A stretch of 64,000 bases of DNA from Spartobacteria bacterium (GCA_021324395.1 JAJPJG010000047.1:1-64000); one strand, 5' to 3'; shown: positions 19,236 to 28,516, counted from the stretch's first letter. Numbers and translations: made by a program. Notes: a model not told the origin generated them from the sequence alone.

Positions 19236-19285
19236 TTTGTCGACAACGCACTCAATTTCACGCATCGAAACGAAACTGAATTTCC

Positions 19286-20305
19286 ATGAACACAACCATC
19301 AAAGCCTATGCTGCGCTGGAAAAGGGCGCGCGATTAACTCCATTTGAATTCGACCCCGGTCCGCTCGGGCCGGAGCAGATCGAGATCGCAGTAACTCATT
19401 GCGGCATTTGCCATTCCGATCTCTCGATGCTGGATAACGAATGGGGCATGAGTTCTTTTCCCTTCGTGCCGGGACATGAAGTGGTAGGCACGATCGCGGC
19501 GCTCGGCGAGCACGCGAAAAATCTGCGCGTCGGCCAGCGCGTCGGGCTCGGCTGGACGTCGGAAAGTTGCATGGCTTGCAAGCAATGTCTTTCAGGCGAC
19601 CAGAACCTTTGCCCGCATGCGGAAGGGACGATCGTGCATCGCCACGGAGGATTCGCGGAGCGCGTGCGCTGTCACTGGGCGTGGGCGTTTCCTCTGCCGG
19701 AGGCGCTCGATCCGGCAAAGGCGGGGCCGCTTTTTTGCGGCGGCATCACGGTGTTCAATCCGCTCGCGCAATTCGACGTAAAGCCGACCGACCGCGTCGG
19801 CGTGATCGGCATCGGCGGGCTCGGACATCTGGCGTTGCAGTTTGCCGCGAAATGGGGCTGCGAAGTGACGGCATTTACCTCGAGCGACTCGAAGCGCGAT
19901 GAAGCGCGGCAGCTCGGCGCGCACGCGGTGGTGAACTCGCGCGATTCCGCGGCGATGAAAAAGATCGCCGGCTCGCTAGATCTGATCATCTCGACAGTAA
20001 ACGTGCCGCTCGACTGGCCGGCGATTCTCGACGCACTCGCGCCGAAAGGGCGGCTGCATGTCGTCGGCGCAGTGCTGGAGCCGATTCCCGTCGCCGCCTT
20101 TTCGCTCATCGCCGGGCAAAAGCAAATCTCCGGCTCGCCCACGGGCAGCGTGACGACGATCAAGCAGATGGTCGATTTCTGCGCGCGGCACGGAATCGCA
20201 CCGGTCACCGAGACATTCCCGATGTCGCAAGCGAACGAAGCATTCGAGCATCTGCGCTCGGGCAAAGCGCGCTACCGCATCGTGCTGGAGAATGATTTCC
20301 GGTAG
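19286..20305 (+). CDS. Zinc-dependent alcohol dehydrogenase (CAD/YahK-like)
   Basis: 339 aa medium-chain dehydrogenase. Catalytic zinc residues are in HCGICHSD and GHEVVG; structural zinc Cys are in CMACKQCLSGDQNLCP; the dinucleotide fold is GIGGLGHLALQFAAKWG. This pattern matches the cinnamyl alcohol dehydrogenase branch, which usually reduces aldehydes with NADPH. It starts 50 bases after the repeat protein, with no obvious functional link. Confidence 0.93.
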   Translation: MNTTIKAYAALEKGARLTPFEFDPGPLGPEQIEIAVTHCGICHSDLSMLDNEWGMSSFPFVPGHEVVGTIAALGEHAKNLRVGQRVGLGWTSESCMACKQCLSGDQNLCPHAEGTIVHRHGGFAERVRCHWAWAFPLPEALDPAKAGPLFCGGITVFNPLAQFDVKPTDRVGVIGIGGLGHLALQFAAKWGCEVTAFTSSDSKRDEARQLGAHAVVNSRDSAAMKKIAGSLDLIISTVNVPLDWPAILDALAPKGRLHVVGAVLEPIPVAAFSLIAGQKQISGSPTGSVTTIKQMVDFCARHGIAPVTETFPMSQANEAFEHLRSGKARYRIVLENDFR

Positions 20306-20334
20306 CGGCGTGGTATGCTGCAGCGACATCAAAT

Positions 20335-20883
20335 ATGAAAACGCGCACACTGCTCTTTGCCTTTATCGTTTCATCAACAATGTTGCGAGCCGACGACAAG
20401 CCGGCTCCCAACCCGATGATCGACTACACAGGATTTCTGGAGAACGCAAACCAAGTGCAAAAGGTGCGCGAACAGCATCGCATCACGGAAGAAGCATTCA
20501 TCCGCATGTCCGCGGAACCTAACACGATCATCCTCGATGCACGAAGCAGCGAAAAATTCCTCATGCTGCACGTTAAAGGCGCGAAACACCTTTCGCTTCC
20601 GGATACGACTGCCGAGGAACTGGCGAAGGTGATTCCCGACAAAACGACTCGGATACTGATCTATTGCAACAACAACTTCGATGACGAACCGCGAGCATTC
20701 CCATCAAAGGTCATCAGGGCTTCATTGAATCTCTACACGTTCAACACGCTCTATAGCTATGGTTACAGAAACGTGTATGAGCTGGGGCCGTTCGTAAATA
20801 TCCACAAAACGATCCTGCCGTTTGAAGGCACGCTCGTCTCAAGCGGTGAACTGACTACTGCTCAAACGGCCATCAGCAATTAA
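20335..20883 (+). CDS. Exported rhodanese-like protein
   Basis: 182 aa with a short signal peptide (TLLFAFIVSSTMLRA). The rhodanese core is visible: IILDARSSEKFLMLHVKGAKHL, then the active-site loop with Cys in ILIYCNNNF. The loop is followed by a non-standard extension. It may transfer sulfur or act as a redox/regulatory periplasmic protein. Its 3' end carries an AATCAGCAAT-type repeat and overlaps the convergent gene by a few bases. Confidence 0.8.
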   Translation: MKTRTLLFAFIVSSTMLRADDKPAPNPMIDYTGFLENANQVQKVREQHRITEEAFIRMSAEPNTIILDARSSEKFLMLHVKGAKHLSLPDTTAEELAKVIPDKTTRILIYCNNNFDDEPRAFPSKVIRASLNLYTFNTLYSYGYRNVYELGPFVNIHKTILPFEGTLVSSGELTTAQTAISN

Positions 20884-20896
20884 CAATCAGCAATTT
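20871..20896. repeat. AATCAGCAAT dispersed repeat, copy 1
   Basis: ATCAGCAATTAACAATCAGCAAT spans the stop codons of two convergent genes. Related copies are at 49120-49150 and 53301-53333. Confidence 0.7.
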
Positions 20897-21230
20897 TCAC
20901 CGGCACCGCCTCGCACACTTCGCGCCAGCCGGGGAAATTCCACTCGTTCGGAAAACCTTTGCACTGGCGCGGCTTCACGGGCTGCACGGCGCAGTCGCGG
21001 CCATTGAGGAAAATGCATTCGCCATTCGGCTTGTCGAGGAGCGCGAGGCCGTCACGGTATTGGCGCAGCCGCGTGTAGCGCTGGATGAAATCGTGCTCGC
21101 TGATTTCCAAAAACTGCGCGAGCGCGGCGATGTCGGCGTCGTCGATTTTCACAAAGCCGGGCCAGCGGCAGCAGTTCGTGCAGCGCTGGCATTGGTAGTA
21201 GACGGTGGATGTCGCTTCGTTGGCAGTCAC
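20880..21230 (-). CDS. YkgJ-family Cys-cluster protein
   Basis: 116 aa from GTG 21230; the longer open frame upstream is antisense to the integrase and is not real. Cys residues are arranged as CQRCTNCCRWPG, then CIFLNGRDCAV and RQCKGFP, the CxxCxxCC pattern of the YkgJ family, thought to bind zinc or an Fe-S cluster. The start lies 24 bases beyond the tRNA 3' fragment, so before integration it probably followed an intact tRNA. Confidence 0.85.
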   Translation of the reverse strand: MTANEATSTVYYQCQRCTNCCRWPGFVKIDDADIAALAQFLEISEHDFIQRYTRLRQYRDGLALLDKPNGECIFLNGRDCAVQPVKPRQCKGFPNEWNFPGWREVCEAVPVKIADC

Positions 21231-21253
21231 GTGCGTTTGCGCTGTGCGGGAAA

Positions 21254-21289
21254 TGCGCCCGACAGGGGTCGAACCTGCAACCTTCGGGT
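21254..21289 (-). other. tRNA 3' fragment = attachment site (att)
   Basis: Read on the minus strand this is the 3' half of a tRNA. There is a T-arm GCAGG-TTCGACC-CCTGT, acceptor 3' strand CGGGCGC and discriminator A, preceded by the end of an anticodon arm. The 5' half is missing. The acceptor suggests tRNA-Arg, though other identities remain possible. It lies between chromosomal DNA and an integrase gene, as expected for the left att site of an element inserted in a tRNA 3' end. Confidence 0.75.
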
Positions 21290-21380
21290 ATAGGGAACGG
21301 GCGAGCGGTGGGGGGTTATGGGGATTTATTAGAGGTTGTGTTTGTAAATGGGGGAGCTGCTTGCTACTGTTTGCTACCAC

Positions 21381-22442
21381 ATGGCGAGCATCTACCACAA
21401 GGGCAGCGATCCCCGCATTTGGCTGCGTTACAAGGATGAACGGGGAAAATGGAAAGGCAAGCCGACAAGTTATCACTGGAATAACATCGGCGAGGTTCGA
21501 CAGGCGAATCGACTTGCACAGCTCGCATCCGACCGCGAGGCCGAGCAATGCAACAGCTCGACGGCGGAATTTTCGACGTGGGTGATGCCGTGGCTCAATG
21601 TGCGCTACGGCGGTCTGAACGCGACCAGCCAACCACAAACGACGACGCTGGCGATCTACACGCGTTCGTGGCGCATGCTTTCGCGCTTCCTGAAAAAGCA
21701 AAACCTTCCGGTGCCCTCGCTGATCCGCCGCGACTTCATCGAGCGCTACATGACATGGCGCAAGGCGACCGCCGGGCGCAACACCATCATCGGCGAGATC
21801 AAGCTGATGGGCATGGTGATGAAGGAGGCCGTGACCCGCGCGCATTGCTCCGAGAATCCACTTACCCGCCCCGGACTGCGCAAGGCGCCGGCAAAGGAAA
21901 AGAAGGTCTGGAGCGACGAAGCGCTGAGTAAGGGCGTGCGCCACGTGATGAAGCACGGCAGCCACTGGATGCAGTGCGTCGTCTTTCTCGGCATCTATCA
22001 AGCCTGCCGTCTTCGGCAATGCGCGATACCGCTCGACGGGATTCGCCTCGATCTCAATGTGATCCAATACCACGGCTCGATCGTCAAAGGCGGCAAGGAT
22101 TTCGCGCAGCCGATTGACCCTCGCTTCAAGCCAATCCTGGAGCGGCTCACCGCAGACGCGCGCAAGCTCGGGTTGAAAACTTTGTGTGAAGTGCCATGGG
22201 ACGCTTCGCTGCGGCTGCGCAAGGCATTCGATCGCGCGGGACTGGAAGGCTATTCGCATCATGGGTTGAGGGTGACGTGGATTACGCGCGCCGCCGAGAA
22301 CGGCGTGCCGGAGAGTCAGGCCATGGCGTTTTGTCATCATGAAAGTGTGGAGGTGCATCGTATTTACAAAAAACTTAGCGTGCTTCAGATAGCTCACGTT
22401 CCAGCCGCGATGCGTCTTCCTTCTTTCGACTTGCCCGCTTGA
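21381..22442 (+). CDS. Tyrosine integrase
   Basis: 353 aa from ATG 21381 (MASIYHKGSDPRIWLRYKD, a typical integrase N-terminus); ATG 21348 is also in frame. Catalytic residues are R210 in YQACRLRQC, H294 and R297 in HHGLR, H319/H320 in FCHHES, and the nucleophile Y329 in HRIYKK. It catalyses site-specific integration, most likely into the tRNA whose fragment lies 90 bases upstream. Its last 68 bases overlap the convergent HTH gene. Confidence 0.93.
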   Translation: MASIYHKGSDPRIWLRYKDERGKWKGKPTSYHWNNIGEVRQANRLAQLASDREAEQCNSSTAEFSTWVMPWLNVRYGGLNATSQPQTTTLAIYTRSWRMLSRFLKKQNLPVPSLIRRDFIERYMTWRKATAGRNTIIGEIKLMGMVMKEAVTRAHCSENPLTRPGLRKAPAKEKKVWSDEALSKGVRHVMKHGSHWMQCVVFLGIYQACRLRQCAIPLDGIRLDLNVIQYHGSIVKGGKDFAQPIDPRFKPILERLTADARKLGLKTLCEVPWDASLRLRKAFDRAGLEGYSHHGLRVTWITRAAENGVPESQAMAFCHHESVEVHRIYKKLSVLQIAHVPAAMRLPSFDLPA

Positions 22443-22638
22443 CGGGGTGCTCGCGCAGCCAGTTGAAATAATGGGATGCCGTAGTCGTTGTGCCGAACTC
22501 GAATTGGTAGCCGGCTCGAACACGCTCCTGAATCGTCCATCGGGAGACTCCGGTGAACTGGGCGAGCTCGGTCGCATTAAGCGGGTCGGTGTCGGAGACT
22601 TCCACCACCTTGCCGCGGCGGGTTACTTTTTTGTTCAT
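22375..22638 (-). CDS. Small HTH protein (excisionase or packaging-type DNA binder)
   Basis: 87 aa. LNATELAQFTGVSRWTIQER is a clear MerR/excisionase-type helix-turn-helix, followed by a basic C-terminal tail. Lying convergent with and overlapping the integrase by 68 bases, it may be the excision factor; a Nu1-like terminase small-subunit fold is an alternative. ATGA coupling with the upstream gene (22635-22638) fixes the start. Confidence 0.75.
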   Translation of the reverse strand: MNKKVTRRGKVVEVSDTDPLNATELAQFTGVSRWTIQERVRAGYQFEFGTTTTASHYFNWLREHPVKRASRKKEDASRLERELSEAR

Positions 22639-23420
22639 AACGTTGTCTTGTTTAGCAGGTCATTGAATGACGATAGAATCCGCGACGGTTCGCGCGGCAC
22701 GGACGGGTCCTCACGATGGTTCATCACGTAGCGGCATACGGCGTCGATCTGTTGCAGGGTGCAGCTGCAGATGATCGCAAAGGCGTGATCGACTTCCGTG
22801 CGCGTGAATCCCGACGACGGCCGCATCGGCAGGTTGCAGACCGCATCGAGCTTCATGATGAGCGCGATGGCGCGCTCGCGCTGCTCGGGAGTGCTGCCAT
22901 TGGTGACGAACAACAAATTCAAGGAACCCTGCGCGGCCATCAACTCCGTCTGCTTTTTAGCCGCTACCTCTGTCTCACGAAGCAGCCTGGCATGCGCCTT
23001 CCCCTTCCCGCCCATTTGCTGGATCGTTAAATGATCCGGCGAAAGGTGCTTATTGTATGTCCAGAAATCGTTGAGCACCAGCCCGCTCAAGTCTCCGCGC
23101 TGCTCGATTTGCAGAATTCCGGCGCTGGTAAAACTCGCCATCATGCTCGATAAGCTCAAGTTTTTGCAAGCGATTGTTTCATGGATGAGCCATGCCAGCG
23201 GCTCGTTCTCCCAGCAGCCGCCGATGCCTTGCCGCTCCCATGCTTGATCAAGCGCACGCCATTCCTTCGCCGCGCGTCCCCATTCCATCCAGAGCCGGAA
23301 CGCAAAAACCGCGGCCCAGAATTTCGGGTCGAGGAGAGAATAGTCTTTGCCCAGGATGATCGCCAGCCGGCGCACATCCTCGCGCGCCTCAAAATCGAGT
23401 GGCAGGTGCAGCAGGCTCAT
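22635..23420 (-). CDS. Hypothetical protein, possible phage replication-associated
   Basis: 261 aa from ATG 23420, chosen because it overlaps the upstream stop as ATGA. It has a Trp-rich N-terminal half (FWAAVFAFRLWMEWGRAAKEW) and a helical, Lys/Gln-rich middle (AHARLLRETEVAAKKQTE). The layout resembles phage replication-organiser or DnaT-like proteins, but no motif proves it. Confidence 0.65.
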   Translation of the reverse strand: MSLLHLPLDFEAREDVRRLAIILGKDYSLLDPKFWAAVFAFRLWMEWGRAAKEWRALDQAWERQGIGGCWENEPLAWLIHETIACKNLSLSSMMASFTSAGILQIEQRGDLSGLVLNDFWTYNKHLSPDHLTIQQMGGKGKAHARLLRETEVAAKKQTELMAAQGSLNLLFVTNGSTPEQRERAIALIMKLDAVCNLPMRPSSGFTRTEVDHAFAIICSCTLQQIDAVCRYVMNHREDPSVPREPSRILSSFNDLLNKTTL

Positions 23421-23638
23421 GTCAGGCGCAGCGCGGCATGGACAGGATGCCCCGCCCTCTGGATTTGGCACCAGTCGCCATTGCCGAGGAGCGCGCGCAG
23501 GATCTCACGCGCCTGCGCCTCGTCATCCGCAATGATGCTCATGCGGACCGTCGCCGTCACTTCGAGGCTGAAGTGATTTTCCTCTTGTTTTACTTTCGTC
23601 CCCGCAACCGGCGGGACATTGGGTTGGGCAATTTCCAT
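23417..23638 (-). CDS. Small hypothetical protein with A-rich leader
   Basis: 73 aa. The central part (FSLEVTATVRMSIIADDEAQ) alternates beta and helix. The start is preceded not by a Shine-Dalgarno site but by CAAAACAAAACAAAAGC. The same 17 bases precede the PRTRC E gene at 45712, so this is probably the first gene of the leftward set ending at 22375. Confidence 0.65.
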   Translation of the reverse strand: MEIAQPNVPPVAGTKVKQEENHFSLEVTATVRMSIIADDEAQAREILRALLGNGDWCQIQRAGHPVHAALRLT

Positions 23639-23757
23639 GTTCTTGCTTTTGTTTTGTTTTGCTGTTCACCCCGACCGCCTTCGCAATCTTTAGGAGAACA
23701 TCGCAAGTTCTACGTGAAACCTTCCAAATGGCAATGTGATTTTTTCCTTGAACGAAT

Positions 23758-24291
23758 TTACCGGAAAAGGCTTTCCGGTTTTCGTGACCATTTCGCCACA
23801 CCGAAGGCGTGATTGAACGGTCTTGAATTATTCGGGAAGCAACTCACCCATCCATCCAGTTTCTGAACTTCCACCCCGGCCTCCTGCACGGCCTTCAGAA
23901 AAATCATCTCATATCCTTTACTACTCGTTTTGCGCTCCGCCGGCATTTTATCGCTGATTGCCGCGAACACTTCATGCGTTGCCATGACGATGCCGATATT
24001 CTCCGGGTCATAGACGGCTGGAAAAAGAGAAAGCTTTTCGGCGACGTGCACTTGAAAAACATCGGCCGCTCCGGGCCGGATATAAATGTCCCATTCCGCA
24101 AAAAGAATCACGTCTCCCATCTCGGAGTTTTCCAGGATGTGCGGGAGCCGATGCCAGAGCGTATTTCCGCCGCGCTCTTTTATCACCGTGCAACTTGCCT
24201 CCACCCGTTCCGCGTAAGCCTGCTGCGAGGCCCAGCAGTATGTCGCAAATGGCGGCTCACAGTTGCCGGAGCTAACGATTACCCGAGCCAC
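23758..24291 (-). CDS. Putative glycosyltransferase-like protein at the end of the tail cluster
   Basis: 177 aa. GTG 24291 is preferred over ATG 24330 because GGAGG lies 3 bases before it. The protein has an Ala/Val beta start (VARVIVSSGNCEPPFATYCW), then MGDVILFAEWDIYIRPG with an acidic DxD-like segment, and ends with a Trp/Phe-rich stretch. The overall look is a small GT-A type nucleotide-sugar transferase. Tail clusters sometimes carry such genes for surface modification. No substrate can be inferred. Confidence 0.5.
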   Translation of the reverse strand: MARVIVSSGNCEPPFATYCWASQQAYAERVEASCTVIKERGGNTLWHRLPHILENSEMGDVILFAEWDIYIRPGAADVFQVHVAEKLSLFPAVYDPENIGIVMATHEVFAAISDKMPAERKTSSKGYEMIFLKAVQEAGVEVQKLDGWVSCFPNNSRPFNHAFGVAKWSRKPESLFR

Positions 24292-25016
24292 GCGCCTCCA
24301 GAATCGTATTTGCCGCCGTATGTCCACCAATTAGCCACGGTCAAAATCGGGTCACCAGCCAAAGGGTGCGGAGGAGTGAAGGGCGGGTCAGCAGGAGGAT
24401 CGTAGTAAAGAGCCATCGGCAAATCCACTCCGCGCCAGTTGCGGAAAATGATATGGTCGCCGGTAGGCGCTAGAATATGCGACGTGTAACTCCACGTCCC
24501 GGAGCCGGGGTCGAACTCGCGACCTGTGGTAACCGTAGTGAAGGTATACCACGATGCGAAGTCTATCGTTGCGTCCGCATAAAAATAGCCATCCTCGCCG
24601 CGCACAAGCGTCCACTGGGATGCAATCGGTGCCCCGATTAAACTGTCACCATAGGTGGTTAGATTGTTGGGAACAACGAGGTCGCGTTCCAGATTGTTTC
24701 GGTAAGTAAAAACCGTCTCCGATGATGGGTCTGGAAATGACTCGGATGAGCCGAAGCTGAACGCGATCTGGAATGCTTTGGCGCGGTAAAAGAACTTCGC
24801 GGCGTCGTGAATCGTGTTGCCGATTTTCCACGGATAAAGCGACCCATCTCCGCAGACCGCAATAGGGTGGGTGTCCGATGCGCTGGGAATAAAATAGCCA
24901 GCGCCGGACGGGGAATCAGCATCGACCAGGTAAATAGTTTCACCGTCCCATATCGGGACATTGCGCGGCACTGAGAACGGAAATCCCCTGCGCTTAACCG
25001 GAGATATTACGGTCAT
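24279..25016 (-). CDS. Tail-associated hypothetical protein
   Basis: 245 aa, coupled to the large tail-like gene upstream (25013-25016) and overlapping the next start. It is rich in aromatic and Gly/Ser residues with predicted beta structure (GSGTWSYTSHILAPTGDHII) and no signal peptide, consistent with a tail tip or fibre component. No sequence family is recognised. Confidence 0.6.
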   Translation of the reverse strand: MTVISPVKRRGFPFSVPRNVPIWDGETIYLVDADSPSGAGYFIPSASDTHPIAVCGDGSLYPWKIGNTIHDAAKFFYRAKAFQIAFSFGSSESFPDPSSETVFTYRNNLERDLVVPNNLTTYGDSLIGAPIASQWTLVRGEDGYFYADATIDFASWYTFTTVTTGREFDPGSGTWSYTSHILAPTGDHIIFRNWRGVDLPMALYYDPPADPPFTPPHPLAGDPILTVANWWTYGGKYDSGGAWLG

Positions 25017-27883
25017 GAGGCTGGGAAATTCAGCGTAGGAACAACCGGCACAATGTTAACCATACCTTCCACGTCCCACTCGGTAATGAACACGTTCTGG
25101 CTATACATTAGAGTGATTTGTCTATGCTCGTCGCCTATCACGAAATCCAGCAACGCAGGACGGTCATCGGTTTCGTAGTCCGTCACTTCTGCCAGCAGCA
25201 GATTGAAAAACTCCTGATAAGGATTGTCAGGGTCATCGTTATTGATAGCGATTGCGTTCGGGTATTCATCCCACATCCCGCCACCTACGGCACCATGCCG
25301 GATGTGCGCCGAAGCAGGCACTAGGTCAGGCGGGGTCGAGCCGTCGTGCGTCGTGATTTCCACCCATATTTTTTCTCCTATAGCTGGGACAGCGAATGCC
25401 CCCGAATCGCTTGTCGTAGGATTTGGCGAAGTGAGTAGTCCGCTGATGGTAAGCGTATCATTACCGACTAGGCTTTTGAAAATTGTGGAAAAGAAATTAA
25501 CCCCGATCAGGTTGTCTCCCCCTTCACTTTTTCCCACGCTAATAATCTCGAAGGGCACAAACGTTTTCCGCTGCGATCCCCCACCCAGCCGCACCGGAAT
25601 CAGCACCGTGTCCGTGCCTGAGAACGTCGCTTCCGCTTTGCCGATAAACTTTGCGCCATCCCTTTTCGGCAGCTCACCCGAGCCGTCGTCAATGCCGACG
25701 TTGTCGCCGGCTGTAATCGGCCCCTTCATCCGCACCGGCACCACGCCCTGCGTCGCCGCGGCGATCCCGTTGCCGGTCGCCATGTCCGCGATGTTGATGC
25801 CGAGAAACTTTTTCCCGTCCGGCGCCGGCTCGAGCGTGGCCGGATCGACAAAGACCGGCTGCCCAGCGTGCCAGCTATCCGTCGAGTTGAACGTCGTCGG
25901 CGCGCAATCGACCGCGCCCACCACGCGCTGCATGACGTCGTTGATGTTTGCGTAACCCGACGGGCCGTTGCGCCGGATTTCCTTCGAGATCTTCGCGATC
26001 AGCATCAGGTCGTCCGCCGCCTGCTTCAACGACTTCTGGCCGGGGAATAATTCGCGCGCCTGGCTTTTGCGCTCCAGCTCGCGCTCGCCTTCAAAGTTAC
26101 TTTGCCCGAGCTCCTTCGTCAGCGTGACCTCCTCGCTGATGCCCTCGGTGAAGGACACTGACGTCGTCACGCGGTCAATCACCCCGTTGAGCACCGTGCC
26201 CGAGCCGCCATCGCGCTTGAAGCGGCCGCTCGCATAGGTCGCCTGCTGGGCAATCAGCGACGCGGCAAACGTCGTCGCCTTTTGATCTGCGGTCTTGCCG
26301 TCGGCGTATTTGACTTCCTCGGTAAAGGAGCCGCTGTCCATCAGCGCATTGTAGTTGAGCCCCTTGAAATACTTCGGCCCCTTGCGATGCCCGGACCCGA
26401 ATCGCTTCGAATAGATCTCCGCGTCCATCACCATCACCGCCTTCGCCTCGGCATGCGATATCTCCACGGCCGCATTCGGCACGGCGATGTTGTAAAGCGG
26501 ATGATCGCTCGCAATTCCGCTCACGCCACGATTCGGGAACACGAACAGCGCGCTGCCATCGGTGCCCGGCACAAACACCGGATGATGGAAAATGACCGTC
26601 TTGTTGCGCGTATCGAGATTGAACTTATTGCACGCCTGCCATTTCGTCCGAGCGTCATCGAGCTGCTCCTTCGTGATAAGCGTCTGCGTGCGCGCATCGA
26701 GCAGATCGACCTGCTGGCCTTGCAGGATGATGAACGCCTTCGTGTCCGGAAAATATTCGCGCGGGGACTTCAGCGAAAAATCGCCGCTGTCGATATCGAA
26801 CTCCACCGCCGCCAGTAGTCCCTCAACCAGCTCCAGCGAACTCAGGTCGATGCCATTGACGGTGTAATCGCGCGGCACCCGGTAAGCCTTGAAGACGATA
26901 TCGTTGAGGTAAGTCCACACCGGGATCTCCATGCGCGACACTTCCCCCCAAATCCCGTAATCGGAATAGCTCGTGTCATCCTTCGCGGTGACATACTCCC
27001 GCAGCGTGACCGTGCGGGCCTTCGCCGCAATCACCGCGCGCTCGGCAATCGTGGTCGCCGGCAGCGAAAACACCGAGGCAACCTCCGTCAGCCAGAACGG
27101 CTCGAACCAGAAACTTTCGTAGCCGGTGACCCAGTCCACTTCGAGGTCGATCGGCATATCCTGATAGCGGTTGCGATCGCCGACGAGCCGCACGTTCGTG
27201 TCGTTGCTATTGATCGATTCCCCCAGCTCGTAGTCGATATGGTCGGAGCCGGTGATCGACGGCAGCGTGCCATCGCCCTTGCGTGTCCACGTCAACTGCG
27301 ACTCACCAATCAGCGTAAACACCAGCCCCTGCTCGTCGGTGACTTGCTGGATGACGTTGCCAAGCTTCGCGCCCTTGTTCGCGTCGATCGCGCCCACGGC
27401 CTCATCCTGCGCGGAGTGAAAGCTGGTTGACCACGAGTAACTCACCGTCGGCGCATCGAGTAGAAAATTGATGATGTCCTTCGCGGCATACGGCTCGGTC
27501 GTCCATGTCTTCGTTTGCGAGTCCCAATCGTCGGGCTTGATATGCCAGTAACGCACCTGCCGGTCCACGCCTGGCGTTGAGGGATCGTCCTCGCGCACTT
27601 CGAGGTTGTTGAAGGTGCAGTAAACGTCGTCCCACATCAGCTTCACCCGGTTATCCACCAGCTCCAGCTTGGTCAACTGCCCGTCATTAAACGTCTGCGC
27701 CACCGGATCATTCGAGACGACCCCGTGAAAAGTATCGCCTCCAAGCGTGACGGTAAAATCGCTTCCGCATAATCCGGTGGTCGAGCCCATCGCGATCACC
27801 GAGCCCGATGCCGGCGAGAGCCCCCAGCTTCGCGTGATGTTGGCTTCCCGAATCACCGCGCCGCCGCTGATGGTGTATGGCAT
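25013..27883 (-). CDS. Large tail/baseplate-like protein
   Basis: 956 aa. Its size, Gly/Asp/Thr-rich beta character and position in a leftward cluster suggest a tail tip or baseplate hub protein. The middle contains VIQQVTDEQGLVFTLIGES and QLTWTRKGDG, reminiscent of hub or tail-protein folds. A helical stretch lies at about residues 640-690, and the C-terminus is beta-rich. A catalytic domain is not evident. Family assignment is by context and composition, so moderate at best. It contains one AAAGTWACTTT site (26092). Confidence 0.6.
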   Translation of the reverse strand: MPYTISGGAVIREANITRSWGLSPASGSVIAMGSTTGLCGSDFTVTLGGDTFHGVVSNDPVAQTFNDGQLTKLELVDNRVKLMWDDVYCTFNNLEVREDDPSTPGVDRQVRYWHIKPDDWDSQTKTWTTEPYAAKDIINFLLDAPTVSYSWSTSFHSAQDEAVGAIDANKGAKLGNVIQQVTDEQGLVFTLIGESQLTWTRKGDGTLPSITGSDHIDYELGESINSNDTNVRLVGDRNRYQDMPIDLEVDWVTGYESFWFEPFWLTEVASVFSLPATTIAERAVIAAKARTVTLREYVTAKDDTSYSDYGIWGEVSRMEIPVWTYLNDIVFKAYRVPRDYTVNGIDLSSLELVEGLLAAVEFDIDSGDFSLKSPREYFPDTKAFIILQGQQVDLLDARTQTLITKEQLDDARTKWQACNKFNLDTRNKTVIFHHPVFVPGTDGSALFVFPNRGVSGIASDHPLYNIAVPNAAVEISHAEAKAVMVMDAEIYSKRFGSGHRKGPKYFKGLNYNALMDSGSFTEEVKYADGKTADQKATTFAASLIAQQATYASGRFKRDGGSGTVLNGVIDRVTTSVSFTEGISEEVTLTKELGQSNFEGERELERKSQARELFPGQKSLKQAADDLMLIAKISKEIRRNGPSGYANINDVMQRVVGAVDCAPTTFNSTDSWHAGQPVFVDPATLEPAPDGKKFLGINIADMATGNGIAAATQGVVPVRMKGPITAGDNVGIDDGSGELPKRDGAKFIGKAEATFSGTDTVLIPVRLGGGSQRKTFVPFEIISVGKSEGGDNLIGVNFFSTIFKSLVGNDTLTISGLLTSPNPTTSDSGAFAVPAIGEKIWVEITTHDGSTPPDLVPASAHIRHGAVGGGMWDEYPNAIAINNDDPDNPYQEFFNLLLAEVTDYETDDRPALLDFVIGDEHRQITLMYSQNVFITEWDVEGMVNIVPVVPTLNFPAS
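26092..26104. repeat. AT palindrome site 1 (CAAAGTTACTTTG)
   Basis: Perfect arms CAAAGT/ACTTTG around one base, within the large tail-like gene. It is one of seven AAAGTWACTT sites in the element. Confidence 0.75.
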
Positions 27884-27886
27884 GTG

Positions 27887-28516
27887 CTAGAAGTTTTTGC
27901 GCCCGAAGGCAATCACCAGCGGACCATCCGGCAGCACGCGCTCCATCACCGTGAAGCCGCGCCCCGTTTCCTGCACATCATTGACGCTCGGCTCGAGATT
28001 GCGCACTCGCACCCCGAGCGACGGCCGGATATCGAAATGGTTTTCGTGGTCGAGTTGGTGCCAGCCGCTGGAATGATTCGCCTCCAAAGTAACTTTCAGC
28101 GTTTCGCCGGCGGCGATCTCGATCGCGTCCTTGAGAACGTAGGCGCACGCGGCTCCATCGACCGTGCTCGCAAAGAAATGTCCCGCTTCAAACGCGACCG
28201 GCTTCCGTTCACTGGAGATCTCGAAGTCGCACGTCGATTTCTGGAACGTGCATTCCCGACACGGCACCCAAGCGTTATCACCGGCGCCGAACAGGCGAAT
28301 CCGCGCCTGCGCCTCCCCTCCATCGCGGTAGGTCGCGACGATCATCCACGCCCGCTTGATTGGATCGACGCCGCCCACGCGCTTCCACGGCTCCCATTGC
28401 CCCTTGCTGCTGTAACGGATTTGCAGCTCGAAGCCGGTCGCCAGCGCCGCGGCGTCGGCATCCCACTGGAGCCAGAGATTGACCCCGTCCCATTTTCCGC
28501 AAATGAGCAGATTCAT
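27887..28516 (-). CDS. Tail-cluster hypothetical protein
   Basis: 209 aa, three bases upstream of the large tail-like gene. The N-terminus (LLICGKWDGVNLWLQWD) is followed by an FnIII-like beta pattern (ATGFELQIRYSSKGQWEPW). An Ig/FnIII-type structural domain is plausible and is common in tail proteins. Start and end are set by coupling (ATGA at 28513). Confidence 0.6.
   Translation of the reverse strand: MNLLICGKWDGVNLWLQWDADAAALATGFELQIRYSSKGQWEPWKRVGGVDPIKRAWMIVATYRDGGEAQARIRLFGAGDNAWVPCRECTFQKSTCDFEISSERKPVAFEAGHFFASTVDGAACAYVLKDAIEIAAGETLKVTLEANHSSGWHQLDHENHFDIRPSLGVRVRNLEPSVNDVQETGRGFTVMERVLPDGPLVIAFGRKNF
28085..28097. repeat. AT palindrome site 2 (CAAAGTAACTTTC)
   Basis: Arms AAAGT/ACTTT around one base, inside the 27887-28516 gene. 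Confidence 0.7.

Noticed and set aside
21231-22577. Long minus-strand frame extending the YkgJ-like gene upstream
   Set aside because: It crosses the tRNA fragment and runs antisense to the integrase; the real gene starts at GTG 21230.
23523-23801. 92-codon minus-strand frame
   Set aside because: Most of it lies in the leader of the 23417 gene and its end overlaps that gene in another frame.
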